Below are positions 1 to 5,291 of a stretch of 5,291 bases of DNA, piece after piece. The translations under genes were made by a program, and so were the position numbers. Source of the stretch: Pseudomonadota bacterium. Its GTDB lineage: Bacteria > Pseudomonadota > Gammaproteobacteria > Burkholderiales > Casimicrobiaceae. Below the pieces are notes generated by a model that worked only from the letters and a program-made list of their open reading frames with translations, had not been told where the DNA came from and made no database searches. The stretch's first letter is position 1; every line of letters starts with the position of its first letter. The stretch lies in contig JAKLIE010000161.1 of assembly GCA_022709775.1 (NCBI GenBank), positions 1 through 5,291 on the forward strand. The letters are read 5' to 3'.

Positions 1-91
1 TGATCTTCTTGAGCGTCGGCGAGTCCTGCGCCACCGCGGGCAGGGCGACTGCCGCGGCGACGACCGCGGCGACGAGGGAAAGCTTGCGCAT
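1..91 (-). CDS. Secreted solute-binding protein, N-terminal fragment (probable glutamate/aspartate-type ABC transporter subunit)
   Basis: Only the first 30 codons lie in the window; the gene continues past the left edge. The visible protein has a classic Sec signal peptide: Arg-Lys at residues 2-3, a hydrophobic Ala/Val/Leu core at about 5-18, and an Ala-Val-Ala cleavage site at 19-21. There is no lipobox cysteine, so the mature protein should be free in the periplasm. The mature end begins QDSPTLKKI. A start of the form D-TLKKI is typical of proteobacterial periplasmic amino acid binding proteins of the GltI (glutamate/aspartate) family. That assignment rests on a few residues plus the neighbouring aspartate genes, so it is an inference. 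The ATG at 91 is supported by a strong GGAGGT ribosome site (103-98) with 6 bases between, and by its own promoter at 187-159. Transporter permease and ATPase genes would be expected beyond the left edge. Other secreted proteins remain possible. Confidence 0.65.
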   Translation of the reverse strand, partial: MRKLSLVAAVVAAAVALPAVAQDSPTLKKI

Positions 92-116
92 TGCGTGACC
101 TCCGGAGTGGGTTCGT

Positions 117-130
117 CGGCCGCGCGGCCG
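117..130. repeat. 14-base perfect palindrome in the leader of the binding-protein transcript
   Basis: CGGCCGCGCGGCCG reads the same on both strands. It falls inside the predicted leader (about 152-92), 13 bases before the ribosome site. It could fold in RNA or be a protein site, but short GC palindromes are common in DNA of this composition, so its function is uncertain. Confidence 0.25.
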
Positions 131-158
131 GGCGGGCTCGCGGGCGCGAAACCGGTCG

Positions 159-187
159 ATTCTACGGGCGCGGCCGGGCTTTGTCCA
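159..187 (-). promoter_or_regulatory. Sigma70-type promoter for the solute-binding protein gene
   Basis: Read on the minus strand, TGGACA (187-182, five of six matches to TTGACA) is followed after exactly 17 bases by TAGAAT (164-159, five of six matches to TATAAT). The predicted transcription start is near 152, giving a leader of about 61 bases that ends in the strong ribosome site of the gene starting at 91. The promoter implies that the binding protein gene can be expressed separately from the aspA-racemase pair upstream. The -35 box sits in the centre of an inverted repeat (171-197), so a regulator bound there could block it. The match is by eye, but box quality and spacing are good for such GC-rich DNA. 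Confidence 0.6.
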
Positions 188-197
188 AAGCCGGCCG
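171..197. repeat. GC-rich inverted repeat over the -35 box: operator or terminator hairpin
   Basis: Arms 171-182 and 187-197 are complementary apart from one extra G in the left arm; the centre (180-189) is TTTGTCCAAA. In RNA from the minus strand this would be a strong hairpin starting 36 bases after the racemase stop codon, so it could end the aspA-racemase transcript. No T-run follows it on that strand, so it is not a textbook intrinsic terminator. As DNA, the symmetry is centred on the -35 hexamer of the downstream promoter, which would suit a dimeric repressor. The right arm (191-197) can pair equally well with 206-212, giving a competing hairpin. Confidence 0.45.
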
Positions 198-233
198 AAG
201 AGCGGCGGCCGGAGGATGCGTGGCCCTGCGAGC

Positions 234-977
234 CTAGCGCGCCCGATCCCCCGCGGACCGGGCGCGCGCCCAGGCCGCCGCGGAAGCCCGGGCGAGCGCC
301 TCGGCGGGGTCGACCCACGGAACGCCCGGCCGGACGCCCGCCGCGGAGAGCCCCGGGGGGATCTCGGTGCAGCCCAGCACTATCGCAGCCACCCCTCTGC
401 GCTCCAGCGCAGCGACGACACGCGCGAAGCGGCGTCCGCCCGCCGCCGCGTCGCCGCGCTTGACCGCCGCGATGCCGTCCGCGACGGCGCGCAGGTCGAC
501 GTCGTCGACGGGCACCGCGATCCGGTATCCCGCGCGCTCGAGCCGCCCCGCGTAGAGCCCGATCGCGTGCGTCGCTTCGGTGGCGATCACCCCGACGGTC
601 GCGCCGGCGGGCACGCGCGGGCCGACCTCGTCCACCGCCGCATCCGCGATGTGCAGGAACGGGACGTCGATGCCCTGCGCGAGGTCGTCGTGCCAGCGGT
701 GGGCCGTGTTGCAAGGCATTGCGAGAAGCGTCGCACCGGCCGCGAGGAGGCGGTCGCGCGCGCCGAGGAGCGCAGGCAACGGGCTCTCGCCCCCGGCGAG
801 GATCGCCGCGACCCGCGAAGGGATCTGCGGGATGGACGCCGCGACGACCGGCACGTGGTCCGCGTCGCCCGCGGCCGGCGTCGCGTCGATCAGCTTCGCG
901 AGGAAATCGACCGTCGCGAGCGGACCCATGCCGCCCAGCACGCCCAGCAGGAAAGCGGGCACGCGCCGGCCGCTCAC
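234..977 (-). CDS. Aspartate/glutamate racemase family protein
   Basis: The 247-residue protein belongs to the cofactor-independent Asp/Glu racemase family, in which two cysteines act as acid and base on the two faces of the alpha carbon. Both are present: Cys89 in MPCNTAH (87-93) and Cys203 in GCTEIP (202-207). The N-terminal GVLGGMGPLAT stretch (12-22) and HIADA (109-113) also match the aspartate racemase branch (YgeA/RacX-like). Length is normal. The likely reaction is interconversion of D- and L-aspartate (or glutamate) in the cytoplasm; a broader amino acid specificity cannot be excluded. The start is GTG at 977. The first internal ATG (Met17) would remove the conserved glycine-rich segment. 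There is no clear ribosome site, but the GTG lies one base after the aspA stop (TGA-C-GTG), so translation is probably coupled to aspA. Co-transcription with aspA favours aspartate as substrate. Confidence 0.88.
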   Translation of the reverse strand: MSGRRVPAFLLGVLGGMGPLATVDFLAKLIDATPAAGDADHVPVVAASIPQIPSRVAAILAGGESPLPALLGARDRLLAAGATLLAMPCNTAHRWHDDLAQGIDVPFLHIADAAVDEVGPRVPAGATVGVIATEATHAIGLYAGRLERAGYRIAVPVDDVDLRAVADGIAAVKRGDAAAGGRRFARVVAALERRGVAAIVLGCTEIPPGLSAAGVRPGVPWVDPAEALARASAAAWARARSAGDRAR

Positions 978-978
978 G

Positions 979-2403
979 TCACAGCCGGACCGCCGGACGG
1001 GGCTGCGTCAGGTTCTCGGGCGACAGGATGCGGTCGAGCTCGTCCTTCGTGAGCCACCCCTTCTCCAGCACGAGCTCGTAGACGCCGCGGCCGGTCGCAT
1101 GCGCCTCCTTCGCCAGCGCGCTCGACTTCTCGTAGCCGATGTAGGGATTGAGCGCGGTCACGATGCCGATCGTGTGGCGCACCGTCTCCTCGAGACGCGC
1201 GCGGTTCGCCGTGATCCCGTTCACGCACTGGCGGGCGAGCACGATGCAGCCCTGCCTCAGGTGCGGGATGCTCCTGAACAGGCTGTACGCGATGATCGGC
1301 TCGAAGGCGTTCAGCTGCAGCTGACCCGCTTCGGCCGCCATCGTCACCGTCATGTCGTTGCCGATCACCTCGAACGCGATCTGGTTGACGACCTCGGGAA
1401 TCACCGGGTTGATCTTGCCCGGCATGATCGAGCTTCCCGCCTGCACGGCGGGCAGTACGATCTCGCCCAGACCCGCGCGCGGCCCCGACGACAGCAGTCG
1501 AAGGTCGCTGCAGGTCTTCGATAGCTTGACCGCGATGCGCTTCAGCACGCCCGAGAGCTGCACGAACGCGCCGCAATCCTGCGTCGCCTCGATCAGATTC
1601 TCGGCGGTCTTGACCTGGACGCCGGACAGCGCGACGAGGTGCTTGCAGGCGAGCGGCGCATAACCGGGGTGCGAGTTGATCCCGGTGCCGATCGCGGTCG
1701 CACCGAGGTTGATCTCCTCGATCAGCGCGCCGGCCTCGCGCAGTCGCAGCTGGTCCTCGCCCAGCATCACGGCGAACGTCGAGAACTCCTGACCCAGCGT
1801 CATCGGCACCGCGTCCTGCAGTTGCGTCCGTCCCACCTTGAGCAGGTCGCGGAACTCGTCGGACTTCGCCGCGAAGGCGCGCTTCAGCTCCTCCATCGCG
1901 GCGATCAGGTCGACGATCGCGAAGCGCAGGGCGAGGCGCAGCGCCGTCGGGTACACGTCGTTCGTGCTCTGCGCCATGTTGACGTGCTCGATCGGGTGCA
2001 GGAACGCGTAGTCGCCCTTCTTCCTGCCGGCGAGCTCCAGCGCGCGATTCGCGATCACCTCGTTCGCGTTCATGTTGGTCGAGGTGCCGGCGCCGCCCTG
2101 GATCATGTCGACGACGAACTCGTCGTGCAGCGCCCCGTCCGCGATCTCGCGGCACGCGGCGATGATGAGCTTCGCCTTCGTCTCGTCGAGGAGGCCGAGC
2201 TCGTAGTTGGTCTGCGCCGCGGCGTGCTTGACCAGCGCGAGCGCCCGCACGAGCTCCGGCCACAGTCCGATCCAGCGGCCGGTGATCGGGAAGTTCTCGA
2301 CGGCGCGCAGCGTATGGACGCCCCAGTATGCCTGCGCGGGGATTTCGCGATCGCCGAGCAGGTCGTGCTCGACGCGGACGTCGCGGACGTCGGCCTGTGG
2401 CAT
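979..2403 (-). CDS. aspA: Aspartate ammonia-lyase (aspartase)
   Basis: This 474-residue enzyme removes ammonia from L-aspartate to give fumarate, in the cytoplasm, as a homotetramer in this superfamily. It belongs to the aspartase/fumarase superfamily. The opening RVEHDLLGDREIPAQAYWGV (10-29) and GVHTLRAVENFPITG (28-42) are typical of aspartase rather than class II fumarase. Substrate-site segments are intact: GGAGTSTNMN (103-112), QSTND (145-149), GRTQLQDAVP (191-200) with Gln as in E. coli AspA, and the mobile catalytic loop GSSIMPGKIN (323-332). In that loop Ser324 is the expected base and Lys330 and Asn332 the carboxylate ligands. The C-terminal NPYIGY and LT-ELD-ILSPENL segments are also family-typical. 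The ATG at 2403 has an AGGAG site (2415-2411) seven bases before it, and length is normal. It is the first gene of a pair with the racemase and is divergent from the NAD(P)HX repair gene. Confidence 0.96.
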   Translation of the reverse strand: MPQADVRDVRVEHDLLGDREIPAQAYWGVHTLRAVENFPITGRWIGLWPELVRALALVKHAAAQTNYELGLLDETKAKLIIAACREIADGALHDEFVVDMIQGGAGTSTNMNANEVIANRALELAGRKKGDYAFLHPIEHVNMAQSTNDVYPTALRLALRFAIVDLIAAMEELKRAFAAKSDEFRDLLKVGRTQLQDAVPMTLGQEFSTFAVMLGEDQLRLREAGALIEEINLGATAIGTGINSHPGYAPLACKHLVALSGVQVKTAENLIEATQDCGAFVQLSGVLKRIAVKLSKTCSDLRLLSSGPRAGLGEIVLPAVQAGSSIMPGKINPVIPEVVNQIAFEVIGNDMTVTMAAEAGQLQLNAFEPIIAYSLFRSIPHLRQGCIVLARQCVNGITANRARLEETVRHTIGIVTALNPYIGYEKSSALAKEAHATGRGVYELVLEKGWLTKDELDRILSPENLTQPRPAVRL

Positions 2404-2432
2404 GGGACCTCTCCTCGTGGAAGACGCGGCAC

Positions 2433-2438
2433 TCTACA
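2433..2438 (-). promoter_or_regulatory. Weak candidate -10 box for aspA
   Basis: TAGAGT on the minus strand (2438-2433) matches TATAAT at four of six positions. It would place a transcript start near 2426, leaving a leader of about 22 bases that contains the aspA ribosome site. No acceptable -35 hexamer lies 16-18 bases upstream, so either an activator is needed or the true promoter is elsewhere in the 93-base divergent region (2404-2496). No other clear operator is visible there. Confidence 0.25.
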
Positions 2439-2484
2439 CCGGGGTCCGCTCCGGCGCCATGCGCAACGCGTCGACCCGCGAGCC

Positions 2485-2490
2485 TATAAT
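2485..2490 (+). promoter_or_regulatory. Perfect -10 box for the NAD(P)HX repair gene, predicting a leaderless transcript
   Basis: TATAAT is an exact consensus -10 hexamer and one of very few AT-rich spots in the region. Six bases separate it from the ATG, so standard geometry (last box base at -7) puts +1 on the A of the start codon at 2497. No ribosome site precedes the ATG, which agrees with leaderless translation. The -35 region about 17 bases upstream (2462-2467, CGCAAC) does not match consensus and there is no extended -10 TG motif. Strength may therefore be modest. Confidence 0.55.
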
Positions 2491-2496
2491 CGCGCG

Positions 2497-3978
2497 ATGG
2501 ACGACGTGCGACTGCCCCCGATCCTGCGCACCGCGGAGCTTCGCGCGATCGAGTCGCGTCACGCGGGCGCGAATCTGATGGAGCGCGCCGGCGCCGCGGC
2601 CGCGGCGGTCGCGCAGGCGATGCTCGCGGAATCGCGCGGCGGGACCGCCGTCGTGCTCGCCGGGCCCGGGAACAACGGCGGCGACGGCTTCGTCGTCGCC
2701 CGCGAGCTGCGCCGTGCGTTCCACGACGTCGACGTCGTGTTCGCAGGCGACGCCGCGAAGCTCCCCCCCGCCGCGCGCGCCGCGCACGCGTCGTTCGTCG
2801 CGGCGGGCGGGTCGACCATCCGCGAGCCCCGCAAGGTCACGGCGTCGCTCGTCGTCGACGCCCTGTTCGGCATCGGCCTCGCGCGACCCGCGACCGGCGG
2901 GTACGCGACGCTGGTCGCCTGGGCGAATGCGTGCGGGGCGCCGATCCTCGCGCTCGACGTGCCGACCGGCCTCGACGCCGACACCGGTGCGCTGCACGCA
3001 CCCGCGATCCGCGCGACGGCGACCGCGACGTTCATCGCGCTCAAGCCGGGCCTCGTGACCGGCGACGGCCTGGACGCGGCCGGGGTCGTGTCGGTGCACG
3101 CGCTCGGTCTCGAAGCGGAGCTCGCGGATGCGGCGGGGCACAAGCTCGACTGGCCGCTCGTCGATGCGATGCGCCCGGATTGCCTCTCCCGCGCGCGGCG
3201 CAACGTGCACAAGGGAACCTACGGCACGCTCGCGATCGTCGGCGGCGCGCCCGGCATGACCGGCGCGCCGATCCTCGCCGGCCGGGCGGCGGCGAGGACC
3301 GGCGCGGGCAAGGTCCGGCTGGGCTTCGTCGCGTCGCCGCACCCCGCGGTCGACTGGGACGCACCGGAGCTGATGCTGGGCGACGCCATGCGCGCGATCG
3401 ACGGCGCGGATGCGATCGTCGCCGGGCCCGGCATGGGAACGAGCGACGCGTCGGCCAACGCGCTGCGACGCGCGATCGAGGCGCCGGTGCCGCTCGCGCT
3501 CGACGCCGACGCGCTCAATCTGGTGGCACTGTCCGCATCGCTGCGCGAGACCGTCGCGGCGCGCACGGCGCCCACGCTCGCGACCCCGCACCCGGCCGAG
3601 GCTGCGCGCCTGCTCGGGCGATCGACCGTCGACGTCCAGCGCGACCGTGTCGCCGCCGCGGGGGCGCTGTCGACGCTCCTGAATGCGCACGTCGTCCTCA
3701 AGGGCGCGGGCAGCGTGCTCGCGCATCCGGGTGGCCGCTACGACGTGAACGCGAGCGGCAACCCTGCGCTCGCGACCGCGGGCTCGGGCGACGTGCTCGC
3801 CGGAATGCTGGGGGCGATGCTCGCCCAGGGGCTCGATGCGGCGAGCGCACTGCGCTACGCCGTGTGCCTGCACGGCGCTGCGGCCGACCGGCTCGTCGCA
3901 CGAGGCGTCGGGCCGATCGGCGTCGGCGCCTCGGAGCTCGCCGACGCGGCGCGCGAACTGCTCAACCGCGCCGTCTGA
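2497..3978 (+). CDS. nnrD/nnrE (yjeF): Bifunctional NAD(P)H-hydrate epimerase / ADP-dependent NAD(P)H-hydrate dehydratase
   Basis: This cytoplasmic repair enzyme (493 residues) restores damaged, hydrated NADH and NADPH. The N-terminal YjeF_N domain (about 1-215) interconverts R and S hydrates. It shows NLMERAG (26-32), GPGNNGGDGFVVAR (56-69), DALFGIGL (121-128) with the conserved Asp121, and DVPTGLDADTG (154-164). The C-terminal ribokinase-like domain (about 225-493) dehydrates the S form using ADP. It shows KGTYGTLAIVGG (239-250), GAGKV (269-273), PGMG (311-314), DADALN (336-341), TPHPAEAARLL (363-373), KGAGSV (403-408) and the signature NASGNPALATAGSGDVLAG (418-436) with the expected catalytic Asp432. 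Length is typical of the fused form. The frame is open upstream to 1639, opposite aspA, but homology begins at the ATG at 2497, right after a TATAAT box, so the upstream part is not coding. HPAE replaces the commoner HPGE in the dehydratase, probably a tolerated change. It is monocistronic in this window. Confidence 0.95.
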   Translation: MDDVRLPPILRTAELRAIESRHAGANLMERAGAAAAAVAQAMLAESRGGTAVVLAGPGNNGGDGFVVARELRRAFHDVDVVFAGDAAKLPPAARAAHASFVAAGGSTIREPRKVTASLVVDALFGIGLARPATGGYATLVAWANACGAPILALDVPTGLDADTGALHAPAIRATATATFIALKPGLVTGDGLDAAGVVSVHALGLEAELADAAGHKLDWPLVDAMRPDCLSRARRNVHKGTYGTLAIVGGAPGMTGAPILAGRAAARTGAGKVRLGFVASPHPAVDWDAPELMLGDAMRAIDGADAIVAGPGMGTSDASANALRRAIEAPVPLALDADALNLVALSASLRETVAARTAPTLATPHPAEAARLLGRSTVDVQRDRVAAAGALSTLLNAHVVLKGAGSVLAHPGGRYDVNASGNPALATAGSGDVLAGMLGAMLAQGLDAASALRYAVCLHGAAADRLVARGVGPIGVGASELADAARELLNRAV

Positions 3979-3995
3979 TCCCGGCAAGCCGGGAT
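3978..3995. terminator. Perfect hairpin between convergent genes, candidate bidirectional terminator
   Basis: ATCCCGGC (3978-3985) and GCCGGGAT (3988-3995) are perfect reverse complements separated by AA. In RNA this is a seven-pair stem with a CAAG loop, or eight pairs with a two-base loop. It starts at the last base of the stop codon of the plus-strand gene and ends seven bases before the stop codon of the convergent minus-strand gene, so it occupies nearly the whole 24-base gap. No T-run follows on either strand. It may end transcription imperfectly, or mainly protect 3' ends. Confidence 0.5.
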
Positions 3996-4002
3996 AGCTG
4001 GT

Positions 4003-4977
4003 TCAAGGCAGGAGCAGTGTCGCGCCCGTCGTCTGGCGCCCCTGCAGCGCGCGGTGCGCGTCGGCGGCCTTCGAGAGCGGGAACGTCTGGTGGATCTCGG
4101 GCTCGAGCTTGCCGGCGAGCATCAGGTCGAACATCTCGCGCGCCATCGCGAGCAGGTCGGTGCGCGAGGCCGCATAGCTGAACAGCGTCGGGCGCGTCGC
4201 GTAGAGCGAACCTCGCGCCGCGAGCATGCCCATGTCGAGCGCCGGCGGAGCGCCCGACGACGCGCCGAACAGCACCCAGAGGCCGCGCGGCGAGAGGCAG
4301 TCGAGCGAGCCGGGGAACGTGTCCTTGCCGACGCCGTCGTAGACGACCGGCACGCCCTTGCCGCCGGTGAGCGCCTTGACGCGGTCGACGAAGTTCTCGC
4401 GCGTGTAGACGATCGTGTGCGCGCAGCCGAGCGCGCGCGCGAGCTCGGCCTTCTCGTCGCTGCCGACGGTGCCGATCATCGTCACGCCGAGGGCGCGCGC
4501 CCACTGGCACGCGATCAGGCCGACGCCTCCCGCCGCCGCGTGGAACAGGATCGTGTCGCCCGCGGAGAGGCGCTTCGTCTGGCGAAACAGGTACTGGACG
4601 GTGAGGCCCTTCAGCATCATCGCGGCCGCGTCGCGGTCGGAGATGCCGTCGGGCAGCGGAACGAGTCGGTCCGCCGGCATCAGGCGCACCTCGCTGTACG
4701 CGCCGATCGGTCCGGTGCCGTAGGCGACCCGCTGCCCGGGCTTCAGGTCCGCCACGCCGGCGCCGACCGCCTCGACGACCCCGGCCGCCTCCTGGCCGAT
4801 GCCGGAGGGCAGCGGCAGCTTGTACGCGCCGGAGCGATGGTAGGTGTCGATGTAGTTGAGCCCGACCGCGGTGTGGCGCACGCGCGCCTCGCCGGGCCCG
4901 GGATCGCCGACGGTCACGTCCTCCCAGACGAGCGCCTCGGGACCGCCGGGCGCGTGGATGCGGATGGCCTTGGTCAT
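4003..4977 (-). CDS. qor: NADPH:quinone oxidoreductase, zinc-independent MDR family
   Basis: The 324-residue protein is close in length and motifs to E. coli quinone oxidoreductase (Qor, 327 residues), a cytoplasmic enzyme that passes electrons from NADPH to quinones. The N-terminal GroES-like domain has GLNYIDTYHRSGAY (39-52) and GQEAAGVVEAVG (61-72). The linker GLTVQYL (124-130) leads into the Rossmann domain with FHAAAGGVGLIACQWARALG (145-164). Further along are VVYDGVGKDT (211-220), SLDCLSPRGLWVLFG (224-238) and GSLYATRP (256-263). The structural-zinc cysteine cluster of alcohol dehydrogenases is absent, as expected for this branch. The ATG at 4977 has an AGGAG site (4988-4984) six bases before it. 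The gene lies 31 bases after crcB on the same strand with no obvious promoter between, so co-transcription is likely. Quinone preference cannot be read from the sequence. Confidence 0.93.
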   Translation of the reverse strand: MTKAIRIHAPGGPEALVWEDVTVGDPGPGEARVRHTAVGLNYIDTYHRSGAYKLPLPSGIGQEAAGVVEAVGAGVADLKPGQRVAYGTGPIGAYSEVRLMPADRLVPLPDGISDRDAAAMMLKGLTVQYLFRQTKRLSAGDTILFHAAAGGVGLIACQWARALGVTMIGTVGSDEKAELARALGCAHTIVYTRENFVDRVKALTGGKGVPVVYDGVGKDTFPGSLDCLSPRGLWVLFGASSGAPPALDMGMLAARGSLYATRPTLFSYAASRTDLLAMAREMFDLMLAGKLEPEIHQTFPLSKAADAHRALQGRQTTGATLLLP

Positions 4978-4987
4978 GCGGAGCTCC

Positions 4988-5003
4988 TCGATGCGTCGAT
5001 GCG
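4988..5003. repeat. Tandem 8-base repeat in the crcB-qor spacer
   Basis: TCGATGCG occurs twice back to back, filling half of the 31-base spacer and touching the qor ribosome site. It looks like a small slippage duplication; no function is evident. Confidence 0.4.
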
Positions 5004-5008
5004 GCGGA

Positions 5009-5291
5009 TCAGCCCGCGAGCAGTCGGAACGTGGCGAAGCCGGCGAACGTGAGGACGAGCGACCCCGCCAGATGCGCGAACGCGAGCAGCGCGCCCATGG
5101 CGACGTCCCCGCGCATCAGCAGTTCGACGACTTCGGCCGAGTAGGACGAGAACGTGGTGAGGCCTCCCAGGAAGCCCGTGACGACGAACAGCCGGATCTC
5201 GGGCGCGAGGTCGTGGCGTGCCATGAAATAGGCGACCGCGATCCCGACGAGGTAGCCCCCGACGAGGTTCGCCGCGAGCGTGCCGAACGGA
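5009..5291 (-). CDS. crcB: Fluoride ion channel CrcB/Fluc, 5' end outside the window
   Basis: Fluc channels are small four-helix inner-membrane proteins that dimerise in antiparallel fashion and export fluoride. The frame is open to the right edge, and 93 residues are visible out of about 125 usual for the family. The internal Met at 5224 is not the start, because family residues continue upstream of it: the visible part begins PFGTLAANLVGGYLVGI, matching the conserved second helix with its Asn (eighth visible residue). The third helix carries the hallmark GFLGGLTTFSSYSAE with the sodium-site/Phe-box segment. The fourth helix follows (AMGALLAFAHLAGSLVLTFA), then a short FRLLAG tail. Helix one and the start codon lie beyond the edge, as would any fluoride riboswitch. 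The second Phe-box position is Tyr here. The gene is probably co-transcribed with qor, 31 bases downstream. Confidence 0.93.
   Translation of the reverse strand, partial: PFGTLAANLVGGYLVGIAVAYFMARHDLAPEIRLFVVTGFLGGLTTFSSYSAEVVELLMRGDVAMGALLAFAHLAGSLVLTFAGFATFRLLAG

Noticed and set aside
95..463. Small plus-strand open frame across the promoter gap
   Set aside because: Pro/Arg/Ala-rich translation with no ribosome site. It crosses a promoter and the end of the racemase gene on the opposite strand.
974..2263. 429-codon minus-strand frame inside aspA
   Set aside because: It is an alternative frame of a clearly functional aspartase and its translation is Arg-rich without any family pattern.
979..2403. 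Class II fumarase as an alternative identity
   Set aside because: The N-terminal EHDLLGDREIP-AYWGVHTLRA-ENFPITG pattern and the GRTQLQDAVP segment match aspartase, not fumarase.
1639..2496. Open frame running into the NAD(P)HX repair gene from far upstream, suggesting a longer protein or fusion
   Set aside because: It lies opposite aspA and is Arg/Asp/His-rich with no recognisable family pattern. YjeF_N homology begins only at the ATG at 2497. It is an antisense shadow caused by high GC.
2722..2739. 18-base perfect palindrome inside the NAD(P)HX repair gene
   Set aside because: It encodes His-Asp-Val-Asp-Val-Val, and GAC and GTC codons are reverse complements of each other, so Asp-Val repeats make palindromes automatically. 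A similar one occurs in the racemase gene near 496-510 for the same reason.
2434..3987. 517-codon open frame on the minus strand opposite the NAD(P)HX repair gene
   Set aside because: Composition is dominated by Arg, Gly and Ala with no motif; it mirrors the codon pattern of the real gene on the other strand.
4054..5052. 332-codon open frame on the plus strand opposite qor and the crcB end
   Set aside because: Low-complexity Arg/Ala/Val-rich translation overlapping two convincing genes; antisense shadow.
5009..5224. Complete 71-residue small membrane protein starting at the ATG at 5224
   Set aside because: The frame is open to the edge and the upstream residues match the conserved second helix of CrcB, so this Met is internal and the gene is cut by the window.

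Overview
The window is very GC-rich (roughly 70% by eye) and densely coded, with short intergenic gaps. GC-ending codons are so uniform that long antisense shadow frames appear opposite every gene. Gene content and protein style suggest a chromosomal segment of a proteobacterium, most likely a betaproteobacterium (Burkholderiales-like). This is an inference from protein resemblance, not a measured placement. No mobile element, CRISPR array, tRNA or rRNA is visible, and no gene looks recently transferred.

Left half, minus strand (transcribed right to left): aspartate ammonia-lyase (aspA, 2403 to 979), then an aspartate/glutamate racemase family gene (977 to 234) starting one base after the aspA stop. 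After a 142-base gap comes the first 30 codons of a secreted protein (91 to the left edge). That protein is probably the periplasmic binding subunit of a glutamate/aspartate-type ABC transporter. The gap holds a good sigma70-type promoter for this last gene, with a GC-rich inverted repeat centred on its -35 box. Together the three genes read as an acidic amino acid module: uptake (binding protein), D/L interconversion (racemase) and deamination of L-aspartate to fumarate plus ammonia (AspA).

Centre, plus strand: a complete bifunctional NAD(P)HX repair enzyme (NnrE epimerase fused to NnrD dehydratase, 2497 to 3978), divergent from aspA across 93 bases. A perfect TATAAT box ends six bases before its ATG, so the transcript is predicted to start at or next to the A of the start codon (leaderless).

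Right part, minus strand: a fluoride channel gene (crcB/fluC), cut by the right edge, followed 31 bases downstream by a complete NADPH:quinone oxidoreductase (qor-type). qor converges on the NAD(P)HX repair gene across 24 bases that contain a perfect hairpin. Both central enzymes deal with nicotinamide cofactors, but their convergent arrangement gives no evidence of co-regulation.

I see no convincing undescribed system. The points most worth checking are the acidic amino acid module, the inverted repeat on the -35 box, and the predicted leaderless start of the NAD(P)HX repair gene.
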